Below are positions 49,201-54,454 of a DNA stretch of 64,000 nt, one piece after another. The notes under the pieces are model-generated. The model saw only the letters and a program-made list of their open reading frames with translations. It did no database searches and had not been told where the DNA came from. Each line of letters begins with the position of its first letter. The stretch's first letter is position 1. The translations under genes and the position numbers were made by a program. This DNA is from Paenibacillus_F chitinolyticus_A (GTDB taxonomy: Bacteria > Bacillota > Bacilli > Paenibacillales > NBRC-103111), in NCBI RefSeq assembly GCF_045038035.1, contig NZ_CP173427.1, forward strand, positions 2,604,001 to 2,668,000, written 5' to 3'.

Positions 49201-49281
49201 AGCCTGTTAAGCGAGATCCAATGCCTCAAGCTTTCGAACGGCACGAAGAATTCGGTAGAAGCGATTGAATTCGCTTTTTAG
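34234..49281 (+). CDS. octB: Octapeptin-type NRPS, modules 4-7 (half-C-A-T-E-C-A-T-C-A-T-C-A-T-C)
   Basis: 5015 residues, ATG after GAGAGGGGAACG. It begins with only the C-terminal half of a condensation domain (1-245, no HHxxxDG), then A4 (258-745), T4 (Ser790), epimerase (840-1290, HHAVVDG at 970), C5 (1308-1740; motif reads QHILMDG at 1443, first His lost, catalytic second His kept), A5 (1763-2255), T5 (Ser2302), C6 (HHIVSDG at 2482), A6 (2795-3370), T6 (Ser3411), C7 (3591), A7 (3905-4480), T7 (Ser4520) and terminal C8 (HHIVSDG at 4700). Pocket codes by alignment to GrsA: A4 D-A-W-I-I-G-A-I-V (Leu-like, made D by the epimerase), A5 D-G-S-L-L-G-L-V-Y (hydrophobic, Leu or Phe), A6 and A7 D-V-G-E-I-S-S-I-D (Dab). 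The C-terminal tail SVEAIEFAF resembles that of the first synthetase. Confidence 0.88.
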   Translation: MKVAFEKEILFWNEKFSGEDDSLTLLPYSKAPTHAAPSVLSVSGTLSGAAAQRVIQMSKGAPLAAYMILLAGVQVLLYRYTGDSAVLVGMPVVKKPQETRRTINHTVILKNRIGGESTFKSVLNELKVSLPEAIRHQHIPFLKMTEKLELQYADGVPVVNTLVSLNELHGTDVGGNVVCDCLFQFRLEDGSIHLQIWYNEHLYHAEFMNGVVDHLDRLLAGGLNNLDQEAAGAAMLSPEEERRLVHAFNETETDYESEKTIHGLIEEQAARVPEATAVVFEQERLTYRELNERANRLARTLRAKGVQPDQLVGLMAGRSLETVVGILAVLKAGGAYVPIDPEYPEERIRYLLEDSGAKLLLTQRRLLDRVPYAGTVLALDDESSYSADGANLEPVSGPDHLAYVIYTSGTTGKPKGVMLEHHGLVSLKNMFRYTLGITETDRVVQFASLSFDASCWEVFKALFFGAALYIPTADTILDYQLFERYMNENGITAAILPPTYAAYLNPDHMPGLQKLITGGSAVSAEFVQQWKDKVRYFNAYGPTEASIVTAVWAAEPNNTGLKSVPIGRPIHNHKIYIVDKHGQPVPEGVAGELCIAGVGLARGYLNRPELTAEKFVDNPFASGERMYRTGDSARWLPDGNIEYMGRIDHQVKIRGYRIETGEIEEQLLKIPSVQETIVIAREEESGLQLCAYVAGDQSLTVSDLRAALSQNLPGYMIPAHFVQLPRMPLTPNGKIDRKALPAPQGNALGRGEYVAPRNEAEQALADVWKAVLNTERVGVTDHFFELGGDSIKSIQVSSRLHQAGYKLEIRDLFKYPTIAQLSLHVKPVARTIDQGEVTGAAVLTPIQQWFFERDFADIHHFNQSVLLHRKDGFDATALRKVLQKLTEHHDALRMAFRKTEHGYTVWNRGIGEGEMYSLEISDFREGANSGAAVEAKANEIQSGIGLEDGPLVKAGLFRCADGDHLLIAVHHAVVDGVSWRILMEDIALGYEQAGKGESIRFPAKTDSYLAWSNQLAAYAQSPDMEKERAYWQDVERTPVPLLPKDMEAEDSLQRDSESLFAVLTPEETELLLKRVHRAYNTEMNDILIAALGTAVQKWSGHDRVLLNLEGHGREFIGTDIDITRTIGWFTSKFPVVLEPESGKDLAHQIKAVKESLRRIPNKGIGYGVCRYLSEKTDGLVWGAEPEINFNYLGQFDDDLQNNEMGLSPYPGGSPASDRQARSFVLDINGMVLDGSLSLDLSYSRKQFHRATIEKLVSLLEQSLREIIAHCAAEERTELTPSDVQFKGLSVTDMERIAEDTAPIGEIENIYTLTPMQKGMWFHSAMDPQTGAYFEQARFTLLGELDVDVFSKSWAELAARHVVLRTNFYSGAGPEPLQIVYRDKPVGFEYEDLLHLDSAELTAYTDKKAEEDRLRGFDLERDALVRVTVLRTDERRYHVLLSFQHILMDGWCLPQLTQELFETYSAYVRNVKPERIASADYNQYIEWLEKQDEESASGYWSGYLEGYDGQTELPKKTDAKSGPFLPEHVVCELGKNLSERMEHTAKQQHVTLNTLLQSAWGVVLQKINGTGDAVFGSVVSGRPAEIPGIEEMIGLFINTVPVRVTSEPDTTFADVMVKVQEQALESGRYDYYPLYEIQARSSQKQDLIHHIIAFENYPMDEQMQQAGGSQTGGLTVTDVEMAEQTNYDFNMTVVPGEAVEIRFDYNAGMFAKEDVERLSGQLMYVLEQVVNDPRVKVGDLELATAAEKAQIIEAFNDTTTDFPRDKTLHQLFEEQAERIPDAVAVVFEQKELTYRELNERANRLARTLRGEGVGRDCLVGIVVERSVEMIVGIMAVLKAGGAYVPIDPEYPEERIRYLIEDSGARVMLTQRHLQERIPVQSTLIVLDDEGSYHPVGSELERINESADLACVIYTSGTTGKPKGNLVSHRNIIRIARNTNYVEITERDRVLQLSSYSFDGSISDIFGALVNGAGLVLIPREIMLEIGQLAELIERQRITVSLITTAFFNVLVDVNVDCLRHMRAILFGGERVSVGHVRKAVAHLGPGKIIHLYGPSESTVYATYYVVNEVAEDAVNVPIGRPISNTTAYIVDARNNLQPIGVAGELCVAGEGLVRGYLNRPELTAEKFVDNPFVPGERMYRTGDVARWLPNGTIEYVGRMDDQVKIRGFRIELGEIEAQLLKVESIRKATVTARETAGGDKQLCAYFTADGELQASRLRSALSRELPGYMIPSYFVQMEEMPLTTNGKVDRRALPAPELSLQEGTEHTAPRTPLEADLAAIWQGVLGLEKVGVKENFFELGGHSLRATTLVSRIRKELHVDFPLKDVFVYSTVEEMAQAIANLTRLSFSSIPKAEESEYYPLSSAQKRLFILQQLEGADQSYNMPGALLLEGELDRDRFQEAFRGLIARHETLRTGFGIINGEAVQRIYSDADFSVEHIRASEEEAGEAVQKFIRPFDLAAPPLLRVGLIELTADRHILMFDMHHIVSDGVSMDVLVEEFVRLYSGEELEPLHIQYKDYAVWQQSEAQKEQLKRQEAYWLDVFRGELPVLELPTDFARPAVQSYEGQTFEFFVDAQKSEALKRLAAESGSTLYMVLLAAYTVLLHKYTAQEDLVVGTSIAGRTHGDVQPLIGMFVNTLAIRNYPAAEKTFLSYLKEVKETTLGAYEHQNYPFEELVEKVQTARDLSRNPIFDTMFSLQNLENKEFELEGLKLTSYPSEYGMAKFDLSLDVVEENGGLECSLEYATSLYKKETVERMAQHFEQLLGAIAEKPEAKIAELELLTPSEKEQLFEAFNPAMSELPQVQTFHRLFEEQAVRTPDAAAVVYEDNQLSYRELNERANRLAGTLRAGGVGRESIVGILGERSVELLVGVIAVWKAGGAYVPLDPDYPADRIRFMLEDSGATVLLTQTSLRESAGAWLEAEETALRAILCLDDEQSYGGDGENAAIGSRADDSVTVGDADDTAQRAGTSAGQEAAGCAIGPTADSAESGSLSASGTPDGIPYETQPHDLAYVIYTSGTTGRPKGVMIEHRSLVNTAAAYRREYRLDRFPVRLLQLASFSFDVFVGDIARTLYNGGTVVIVPKDDRIDPARLHGWIQKQQITVFESTPALIVPFMEHVAENALDMSSMELLITSSDSCSVGDYRVLQERFGSQFRIINSYGVTEAAIDSSFYDEPLAKLPETGSVPIGKAWLNARFYIVDAHLNPVPVGVLGELCIGGPGVARGYLNRPDLTEEKFVDSPFVTGERLYRTGDLARWTADGNVDFIGRIDHQAKIRGYRIETGEVESQLLQADGVREAVVIVREDGGGQKALCAYYTAEGELAASSLRSALAQELPSYMIPSYFIRLERIPLTPNGKVDRKALPAPEAGADGGAEYIAPRTPLEAKLAAIWQDVLGLRKEIGIRDNFFDLGGHSLRATTLVGKVHKELNVDLPLRDVFRHSTVEEMARAIARMEQQEHVSIPLAEKRDYYPQSSAQKRLYILNQLEGAELSYNMPGALLLEGALDRKQFEEAFRRLIERHETLRTGFEMVNGEAVQRVYAAVDFFVEHFSASEEEAAETVRGFVRPFDLAKPPLLRVGLVEMAAERHVLLFDMHHIVSDGVSMDVLVEEFVRLYSGEALEPLRIQYKDYAVWQQSERQKEHLKRQEAYWLDVFQGELPVLELPTDYARPAVQSYEGRTLEYFLDARKSDALKRLAAETGTTLYMVLFAAYTVMLHKYTGQEDLIVGTPIAGRNHGDVEPLIGMFINTLAIRSYPAAEKTFLSYLQEVKETTLGAYEHQNYPFEELVEKVQVARDLSRNPIFDTMFTLQNTDNKDFELEGLRLTSYPSDSAMAKFDLSLDVMEDSGGLDYSFEYSTALYKKETVERMAQHFEQLLGAIAEKPEAKIAELELLTPFEKEQLLEAFNPAMSELPQVQTFHRLFEEQAVRTPDAAAVVYEDNQLSYRELNERANRLATALRAGGVGRESIVGILAERSVELLVGVIAVWKAGGAYVPLDPDYPADRIRFMLEDSGATVLLTQTTLREGAEAWLEAEETALRAILCLDDEKSYSGDGENAAIGRMADDSVTVGDAGDTEQRAGTSAGQEAAGCAIGPTADSASSGSLSASGTADIDSAETQPHDLAYVIYTSGTTGRPKGVMIEHRSLVNTAAAYRREYRLDRFPVRLLQLASFSFDVFVGDIARTLYNGGTMVIVPKDDRIDPARLHGWIQKQQITVFESTPALIVPFMEHVAENALDMSSMELLITSSDSCSVGDYRVLQERFGSQFRIINSYGVTEAAIDSSFYDEPLAKLPQTGSVPIGKAWLNARFYIVDAHLNPVPVGVLGELCIGGPGVARGYLNRPDLTEEKFVDSPFVTGERLYRTGDLARWTADGNVDFIGRIDHQAKIRGYRIETGEVESQLLQADGVREAVVIVREDGGGQKALCAYYTAEGELAASSLRSALAQELPGYMIPSYFIRLERIPLTPNGKVDRKALPAPEAGADGGAEYIAPRTPLEAKLATIWQVVLGLRKEIGIRDNFFDLGGHSLRATTLVGKVHKELNVDLPLRDVFRHSTIEDMAAAIANMERQEHVSIPLAEERDYYPLSSAQKRLFIQHTLEGADELYNMPEMLQLEGPVDIGRIEEAFRTLIARHETLRTGFEMVHGEPVQRIHDQVEFAVETSKAVKEDTAQIVRSFVRAFDLRTPPLLRAGLIELGPELHILMFDMHHIVSDGVSMSILVDEFSRLYAGEELPPLRIQYKDYAAWQQSETYKERTRQQESYWLEALAGDLPDVELPADYERPRVRSYEGGHLEFEVGADLTAKLGDLAAWSGSTLFMILLSAYNVLLSKYSGKEDVIVGTPVAGRTDADLEPVIGMFVNTLAIRNRPAGGKTFLSFLEEVKESALGAFEHQDYPFEELVERLNVKREAGRNPLFDTVFDMQNIEEHEASLGTLRLKPYELDDLEEAKFDLTLFMSEDNGALGGGFFYGTKLFKEARIRTMVQDYLHILSQICENPESLLSEIQCLKLSNGTKNSVEAIEFAF
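35011..36470 (+). repeat. Near-identical adenylation-domain repeat, copy 1 (A4)
   Basis: The A4 coding stretch recurs as A8 at 50176-51635 at a constant offset of 15165 bases, with long identical runs. Both carry the same D-A-W-I-I-G-A-I-V pocket. Divergence is concentrated around 35660-35700 and 35880-36000 (the stretches after the WEVF motif and after the YGPTE motif). Confidence 0.85.
42581..47895 (+). repeat. Internal duplication, copy 2 (A6-T6-C7-A7-T7 block)
   Basis: Second copy of the 5.3-kb block first seen at 27453-32767. With A6 (42581-44568) and A7 (45908-47895) there are four near-identical 2-kb Dab-activating repeats in the operon. All four contain the same roughly 56-residue insert ahead of the YTSGTTGRPKG core. 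Confidence 0.9.
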
Positions 49282-49386
49282 ACAAAGCCCTGCCGGGTAC
49301 TAGTCGTTCATGCCTGAAGAGTGTGTGTCCGGAAACGGGGGCATGCACTCCGGGTATGAGCCGATATCATTTTAGGGGAGGTACGC

Positions 49387-52300
49387 ATGAAATCGTTGTT
49401 TGAAAAGGAAGAAATGTATTGGAAAGAAAAGTTCAATGCCGATGACAGCTTGACCTTTCTTCCTTACAATCAATCCCCCAAAGCCGCAGCCGGCCCGATT
49501 TCCGAAGGGAGTCCGGACGTTGTCAGCCTCAGGCTGCCGCCCGCGCTGTCCGAAAGAATTCTCCGACTTGCCAACGGTTCGGATTTGGCCGTTTTTATGA
49601 TCGTGCTGGTCGGAGTAAACTGTCTGCTCCACACTTACGCTAAGCGGGATAACGTGCTCGTCGGGATTCCGGCGCAAACGGGCCCCGGAGACGAACCCGC
49701 GATCCACGATTTTCTCCTGATTAAAACGTACATAAACCGTCAAAGCACGTTCAAATCTCTGCTTGGTCAAGTTAAGCTGGCGATCGGCGAAGCGCTGGAA
49801 AATCAGCATCTTCCGTTCCGGAAAATGACGGGTTCCCTGAATATCGAAACGACTCCCGAAGGGACCCCTATTCTGAATACGATTGTTACCTACAAAAACA
49901 TCCATACAGCGGATATTCAAGGAAAAGCCGCTGCGGATACCGTTTTTCAGTTCGATTCGAATGATAACTCTATCGGGTTGAACGTGAGTTTTAACAGCGG
50001 GCGCTATAACTGCGATTTTATTGAAAAAGCCGCCGGGCATCTCGTGCAGCTTATGTCCGTCCTGTTAGTTCAGCCGGATCTTGAACTCGGTGGAGCGGAT
50101 ATGCTCTCGCTTTACGAAAAGCAGCAGCTGCTTGTTGATTTTAATAACACGGAAACGCACTATGAACGGAAGCAAACGATTCATGGGCTGATCGAAGAGC
50201 AGGCAGCCCGCGTTCCGGAAGCGACAGCGGTGGTTTTCGAACAGGAACGTCTCACTTACCGGGAGCTGAACGAGCGGGCGAACCGGCTGGCGCGTACGCT
50301 GCGGGCGAAGGGTGTGCAGCCGGATCAGCTTGTCGGCCTGATGGCCGGACGCTCGCTGGAAATGGTCGTCGGCATCTTAGCGGTGCTGAAATCCGGCGGC
50401 GCATATGTGCCAATCGACCCCGAATATCCCGAGGAGCGCATCCGCTACCTGCTGGAAGACTCGGGCGCGAAGCTGCTGCTGACTCAGCGGCGGCTGCTGG
50501 ACCGCGCCCCGTATGCGGGAGCTGTACTGGCACTCGATGACGAGAACTCCTACAGCGCCGATGGCGCCAATCTGGAGCCGGTTAGCGGACCGGACCATTT
50601 GGCCTACGTTATCTATACGTCCGGAACGACGGGCAAGCCTAAGGGCGTGATGGTAGAGCACCACGGGCTGGTCAGCTTGAAGAACATGTTCCGGTACACG
50701 CTGGGCATTACCGAAACGGACAGAGTCGTCCAGTTCGCGAGCCTGTCGTTCGACGCGTCGTGCTGGGAAGTGTACAAGGCGCTGTTTTTCGGGGCCGCTC
50801 TCTACATCCCCACAGCCGAGACCATTCTGGACAACCGGTCGTTCGAGCGTTTCATGCACGAAAACGAAATTACGGCCGCGATCCTGCCGCCTACGTACGC
50901 CGCTTATTTAAACCCGGATCATATGCCGGGGCTGCAAAAGCTGATTACCGGGGGCTCGGCCGTGTCGGCCGAATTCGTCCAGCAGTGGAAAGACAAAGTG
51001 CGGTATTTCAACGCTTACGGTCCGACGGAGGCTTCGATCGTTACCTCGGTTTGGACGGCCCGCACTGACGATATCGGACTAAAATCGGTCCCGATCGGCC
51101 GGCCGATTCAGAATCACCGGATTTATATTCTGGACGACCGTCTGCAGCTTGTGCCGGCGGGCGTAGAAGGAGAGCTGTGCATCGCGGGAGAAGGGTTGGC
51201 GAGAGGATATTTGAACCGTCCCGAACTGACGGCCGAGAAGTTCGTGGACAATCCTTTTTCGCCGGGCGAGCGGATGTACCGGACCGGAGACCTGGCTAGG
51301 TGGCTGCCGGACGGGAACATCGAATACAGGGGGCGGATCGACCATCAGGTGAAAGTCCGCGGTTACCGGATCGAGACGGGCGAAATCGAGGAGCAGCTTC
51401 TGAAAGTACCGTCCGTACAAGAAGCGATCGTCATCGCCCGGGAGGAGGCGGACGGTCAACAGCTGTGCGCTTACTTCGTGGCGCAATCGAAGCTGACGGT
51501 CTCAGGGCTGAAGGAAGCGCTGGCTAAAGAGCTTCCGGGTTACATGATCCCGGCGCATTTTGTGCAGCTGCTCCGGATGCCGCTGACGCCGAACGGCAAA
51601 ATCGACCGGAAGGCGCTGCCCGCCCCGGAAGAGAGCGCGGAGCAATCGGCGGAATATATCGCGCCCCGCACGCTGATGGAAGTGAAGATCGCCCAAATCT
51701 GGAAGGACGTGCTCGGCCTCCGGAGGGTCGGCGTGAAAGACAATTTCTTCGATCTCGGAGGGAGCTCTCTGAGCCTGATGCGTTTGATTCAGGCGGTCTA
51801 TGACGAAACCGAAATCGAAGTGCCGCTGAACCAGCAGTTCAAGAATCTCACCGTGGAAGCGATGGCGTTCGGAAGTAGCGAATCGGGCCTGGAGACAAAA
51901 GGCCAATCTTTTATCAAGCTCAATAAAACCGGCGCCTTGAATGTATTTTGCTTCCCGCCGGGAAGCGGATTCGGCATCGGGTACCGGGAACTCGCGAACC
52001 TTCTGGACGAACGTTTCGTCCTCTACGGGACCGATTTCATCGAAGATTCGGAAAGCTGCGAAGCGATGCTGGATGACTATGTCGACGAAATCGTGCGCAT
52101 TCAGGAGGAAGCTCCTTACGTGCTGCTCGGCTACTGTTTCGGCGGAAATTTGATGTTCGAAGTCGCTCAGAGGATGGAGAAGAGGGGTTTCCGCGTCTCG
52201 GATTTGATCATGGTGGATTCCTGGATTAAGGAGACATTGACGCCCGCAGAGACGACTGAAAGCGAATGGCAGGAAATACTGGAGGATTTATCGGATACGG

Positions 52301-52638
52301 AAAAAGAAATGATGGCGAACCCCGTTATCCGCGAGCGTGTCAGCAGCAAGGTGCGCGCCACATTGATGTATGAAGCGCAGCTCATAAACAGGGGGACGGT
52401 TGAAGGGCATATCCATGAGCTGATCGCCGAAGACAGCGACGCCTTCCGGCTGGAGCACGGCCTGCCGTCCTGGCGCGGAGCGGCTCAGGGGACCTACACG
52501 GAGTACAAGCTTGCGGGCGCGCACGAGAAGCTGCTCGAACCGGAATGCCTGGACGGAACGACCAAAGTCATCCTCCGGATTCTGGAGGAAATCGCTCGGC
52601 GAAACGGTGCATCGCCAAAGGTGCTGCATGGAAGCTGA
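49387..52638 (+). CDS. octC: Octapeptin-type NRPS, module 8 with thioesterase (half-C-A-T-TE)
   Basis: 1083 residues, ATG 6 bases after AGGGGAGG. N-terminal half condensation domain (1-250) starting MKSLFEKEEMYWKEKF, closely matching the start of the second synthetase. A8 (262-750) has pocket D-A-W-I-I-G-A-I-V, same as A4, so Leu is expected. T8 carries its carrier Ser794 in GGSSL rather than GG[HD]S. The thioesterase (845-1075) has the nucleophile motif GYCFGG with Cys917 in place of Ser, candidate acid Asp944 in IMVDSW and His1046 in AGAHEKLL. It should release and cyclise the octapeptide; in octapeptins the ring joins the Dab2 side-chain amine to the C-terminal Leu8. The stop lies 31 bases before, or 11 bases inside, the exporter gene depending on its start. 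Confidence 0.9.
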   Translation: MKSLFEKEEMYWKEKFNADDSLTFLPYNQSPKAAAGPISEGSPDVVSLRLPPALSERILRLANGSDLAVFMIVLVGVNCLLHTYAKRDNVLVGIPAQTGPGDEPAIHDFLLIKTYINRQSTFKSLLGQVKLAIGEALENQHLPFRKMTGSLNIETTPEGTPILNTIVTYKNIHTADIQGKAAADTVFQFDSNDNSIGLNVSFNSGRYNCDFIEKAAGHLVQLMSVLLVQPDLELGGADMLSLYEKQQLLVDFNNTETHYERKQTIHGLIEEQAARVPEATAVVFEQERLTYRELNERANRLARTLRAKGVQPDQLVGLMAGRSLEMVVGILAVLKSGGAYVPIDPEYPEERIRYLLEDSGAKLLLTQRRLLDRAPYAGAVLALDDENSYSADGANLEPVSGPDHLAYVIYTSGTTGKPKGVMVEHHGLVSLKNMFRYTLGITETDRVVQFASLSFDASCWEVYKALFFGAALYIPTAETILDNRSFERFMHENEITAAILPPTYAAYLNPDHMPGLQKLITGGSAVSAEFVQQWKDKVRYFNAYGPTEASIVTSVWTARTDDIGLKSVPIGRPIQNHRIYILDDRLQLVPAGVEGELCIAGEGLARGYLNRPELTAEKFVDNPFSPGERMYRTGDLARWLPDGNIEYRGRIDHQVKVRGYRIETGEIEEQLLKVPSVQEAIVIAREEADGQQLCAYFVAQSKLTVSGLKEALAKELPGYMIPAHFVQLLRMPLTPNGKIDRKALPAPEESAEQSAEYIAPRTLMEVKIAQIWKDVLGLRRVGVKDNFFDLGGSSLSLMRLIQAVYDETEIEVPLNQQFKNLTVEAMAFGSSESGLETKGQSFIKLNKTGALNVFCFPPGSGFGIGYRELANLLDERFVLYGTDFIEDSESCEAMLDDYVDEIVRIQEEAPYVLLGYCFGGNLMFEVAQRMEKRGFRVSDLIMVDSWIKETLTPAETTESEWQEILEDLSDTEKEMMANPVIRERVSSKVRATLMYEAQLINRGTVEGHIHELIAEDSDAFRLEHGLPSWRGAAQGTYTEYKLAGAHEKLLEPECLDGTTKVILRILEEIARRNGASPKVLHGS
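50176..51635 (+). repeat. Near-identical adenylation-domain repeat, copy 2 (A8)
   Basis: Partner of 35011-36470 (A4). The similarity at DNA level starts within the TIHGLIEEQAARVPEAT segment and ends near the PLTPNGKIDRKALP motif, so the exchange unit is the A domain alone, not the adjacent half-C or T domain. Confidence 0.85.
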
Positions 52639-52669
52639 CGGCCGCTCCATCGCCGGGAAGGGGGACCCA

Positions 52670-54454
52670 ATGGCGGCGCAAAAAAGCAAACGCGTCTACG
52701 CTGCATGGAAAGCATTCCGCTGGATATTAACGTTTGTAAACCGTCACAGAGGCTGGATGATCGCAGGTACCGTATCCGCGATTGCGGCAGCCGTCATCGA
52801 AGTGTGGACGGGCAGTTTGATCGAACAGCTGACATCCCAGGCCGAGAACGGAGCGGGGCCGGTTGTCATCGAAATCGTGTGTACCGTTTTTTTCGTCATA
52901 CTGATCGGAGTGCCCGCGAAATACTTGATGATTTACGGAGTAGAGAGGAGCAGCGCTTCGGCGGTGAGAGATATCCGCAACCATGTGATGAACCATATCG
53001 GCAAATTGCCTATTCATTATGTGGAAAAACAGCATTCCGGCGATATTCTATCCCGGATCAGCAGCGATCTTCAGCTTATTCATCAATTTATGAGCCGGGA
53101 TTTGGCCCAGTGGTTTTATCATCCGCTGCTGTTCGTGGGCTGTTTCACCTATCTGATCTGGATTCAATGGGAGCTGATGATGTACAGTCTGCTGCTTTTT
53201 CCCGTCTCGCTGCTTGTGTCGCACTGGATCGGCAAGCAGCTTCAGCAGCTGACGGAAGAGGCCCAGGCAAACATGGGACGGATGAATATGAACCTGCAGG
53301 ATACGCTCGGCGGTATGCCGGTGGTGAAGAGTTATTTGCTGTCGGGGCTGCTGTTCCGCTCCTATCAATCCCTTCTGCTTCTGACGGCTCAGAAGAAACT
53401 GGCCGTGAAAAAAAGGGAAGCGTGGGTCAATCCTCTCCTGTCCACACTGATGCTCAGCCCGATCATTTTTGCCGTAAGCTACGGAAGTTATCTGATTTCC
53501 AAAGGGGAGCTCGGCACCGGAGAATTGATCGCGTTTCTTTATTTGCTGAATCTGTGTTTGGAGCCGCTCGATCATATTCCCGAGTTGATCACGCGTACGT
53601 TCGAGATGTCCGGCGCTTTAAAGCGGGTTTCCGATATTTTGGAACAGCCTGCGGAAAATCAGGAGGGACACGCGATTACAAAAACCGCCTCGCCGCCGGT
53701 CGAGTTCCGGAACGTCTCCTTTTCTTACGAAACCGGCTCTCCGATTCTTCAAAACTTGAGTTTCACGGTGCCCGAAGGAAAAACGATCGCCCTGGTTGGC
53801 GCGAGCGGCGGAGGCAAGAGCACGGTTTTCAAGCTGTTGTGCGGCTTTTATCCGCTGGAGGACGGGGACGGAAACATCTGTGTATTCGGCCAGCAGGTAA
53901 AAGGCAGCGACCCGGAGCAGCTGCGTTCCCACTTCTCCGTTGTGACCCAGGAGTCCTACTTGTTCAGCGGCACCGTAGCCGACAATATCGCGTACGGCCG
54001 GCAGGACGCGTCCATGGACGAAGTGATCGCTGCCGCAAAATCGGCGCAAGCGCACGCGTTTATCATGAGTCTGCCCGAGGGGTATCAGACGTATGTCGGG
54101 GAACGGGGCGGCTTCCTTTCGGGAGGACAGCGTCAGCGGATCGCCATTGCCCGGGCGCTTCTCAAGGATGCTCCCATTCTGCTGCTCGATGAGCCTACAT
54201 CCGCATTGGATCCGGAGTCCGAGGGCGCTGTGCAGGAAGCCTTGCAAGTTCTTATTAGAGAAAGAACGACAATCGTCATCGCCCACCGGCTGTCTACCGT
54301 TCAGAATGCGGATGAAATTTGGGTTCTGGAGCAGGGAAGGCTTGTGGAAGCCGGGACTCATGCGCAGCTTCTGGAGAAGAAAGGGCTGTACGCCCAATCG
54401 TTCCTCCAGGAGTTTACCGGTCATGCGGAAAGCAAGGAGGTGGTCTATACATGA
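52670..54454 (+). CDS. ABC exporter half-transporter 1 (lipopeptide export)
   Basis: 594 residues from ATG 52670, which follows GGGAAGGGGGACCC; an in-frame ATG at 52628 would add 14 residues and overlap the NRPS stop. Six-helix membrane domain (first helix WMIAGTVSAIAAAVIEVW) and a C-terminal ATPase domain: Walker A GASGGGKST, Q-loop VVTQESYLFSGTV, signature LSGGQRQRIAIARALL, Walker B ILLLDEPTSALD and H-loop AHRLST. Members of this type (MsbA/LmrA-like) form dimers that export amphipathic compounds. Its place at the end of the NRPS operon and its ATGA overlap with a second half-transporter suggest a heterodimer exporting the lipopeptide, comparable to PmxC/PmxD of polymyxin clusters. Confidence 0.92.
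   Translation: MAAQKSKRVYAAWKAFRWILTFVNRHRGWMIAGTVSAIAAAVIEVWTGSLIEQLTSQAENGAGPVVIEIVCTVFFVILIGVPAKYLMIYGVERSSASAVRDIRNHVMNHIGKLPIHYVEKQHSGDILSRISSDLQLIHQFMSRDLAQWFYHPLLFVGCFTYLIWIQWELMMYSLLLFPVSLLVSHWIGKQLQQLTEEAQANMGRMNMNLQDTLGGMPVVKSYLLSGLLFRSYQSLLLLTAQKKLAVKKREAWVNPLLSTLMLSPIIFAVSYGSYLISKGELGTGELIAFLYLLNLCLEPLDHIPELITRTFEMSGALKRVSDILEQPAENQEGHAITKTASPPVEFRNVSFSYETGSPILQNLSFTVPEGKTIALVGASGGGKSTVFKLLCGFYPLEDGDGNICVFGQQVKGSDPEQLRSHFSVVTQESYLFSGTVADNIAYGRQDASMDEVIAAAKSAQAHAFIMSLPEGYQTYVGERGGFLSGGQRQRIAIARALLKDAPILLLDEPTSALDPESEGAVQEALQVLIRERTTIVIAHRLSTVQNADEIWVLEQGRLVEAGTHAQLLEKKGLYAQSFLQEFTGHAESKEVVYT

Noticed and set aside
52511..52669. Upstream extension of the first exporter gene to a start at 52511
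   Set aside because: This stretch overlaps the end of the thioesterase, is Arg/Ser/Cys-rich and has no homology to transporters; the ribosome site favours 52670 (or 52628).
54319..54450. Upstream extension of the second exporter gene
   Set aside because: It lies inside the first exporter's ATPase domain in another frame; the ATG at 54451 has AAGGAGG and the usual ATGA overlap.
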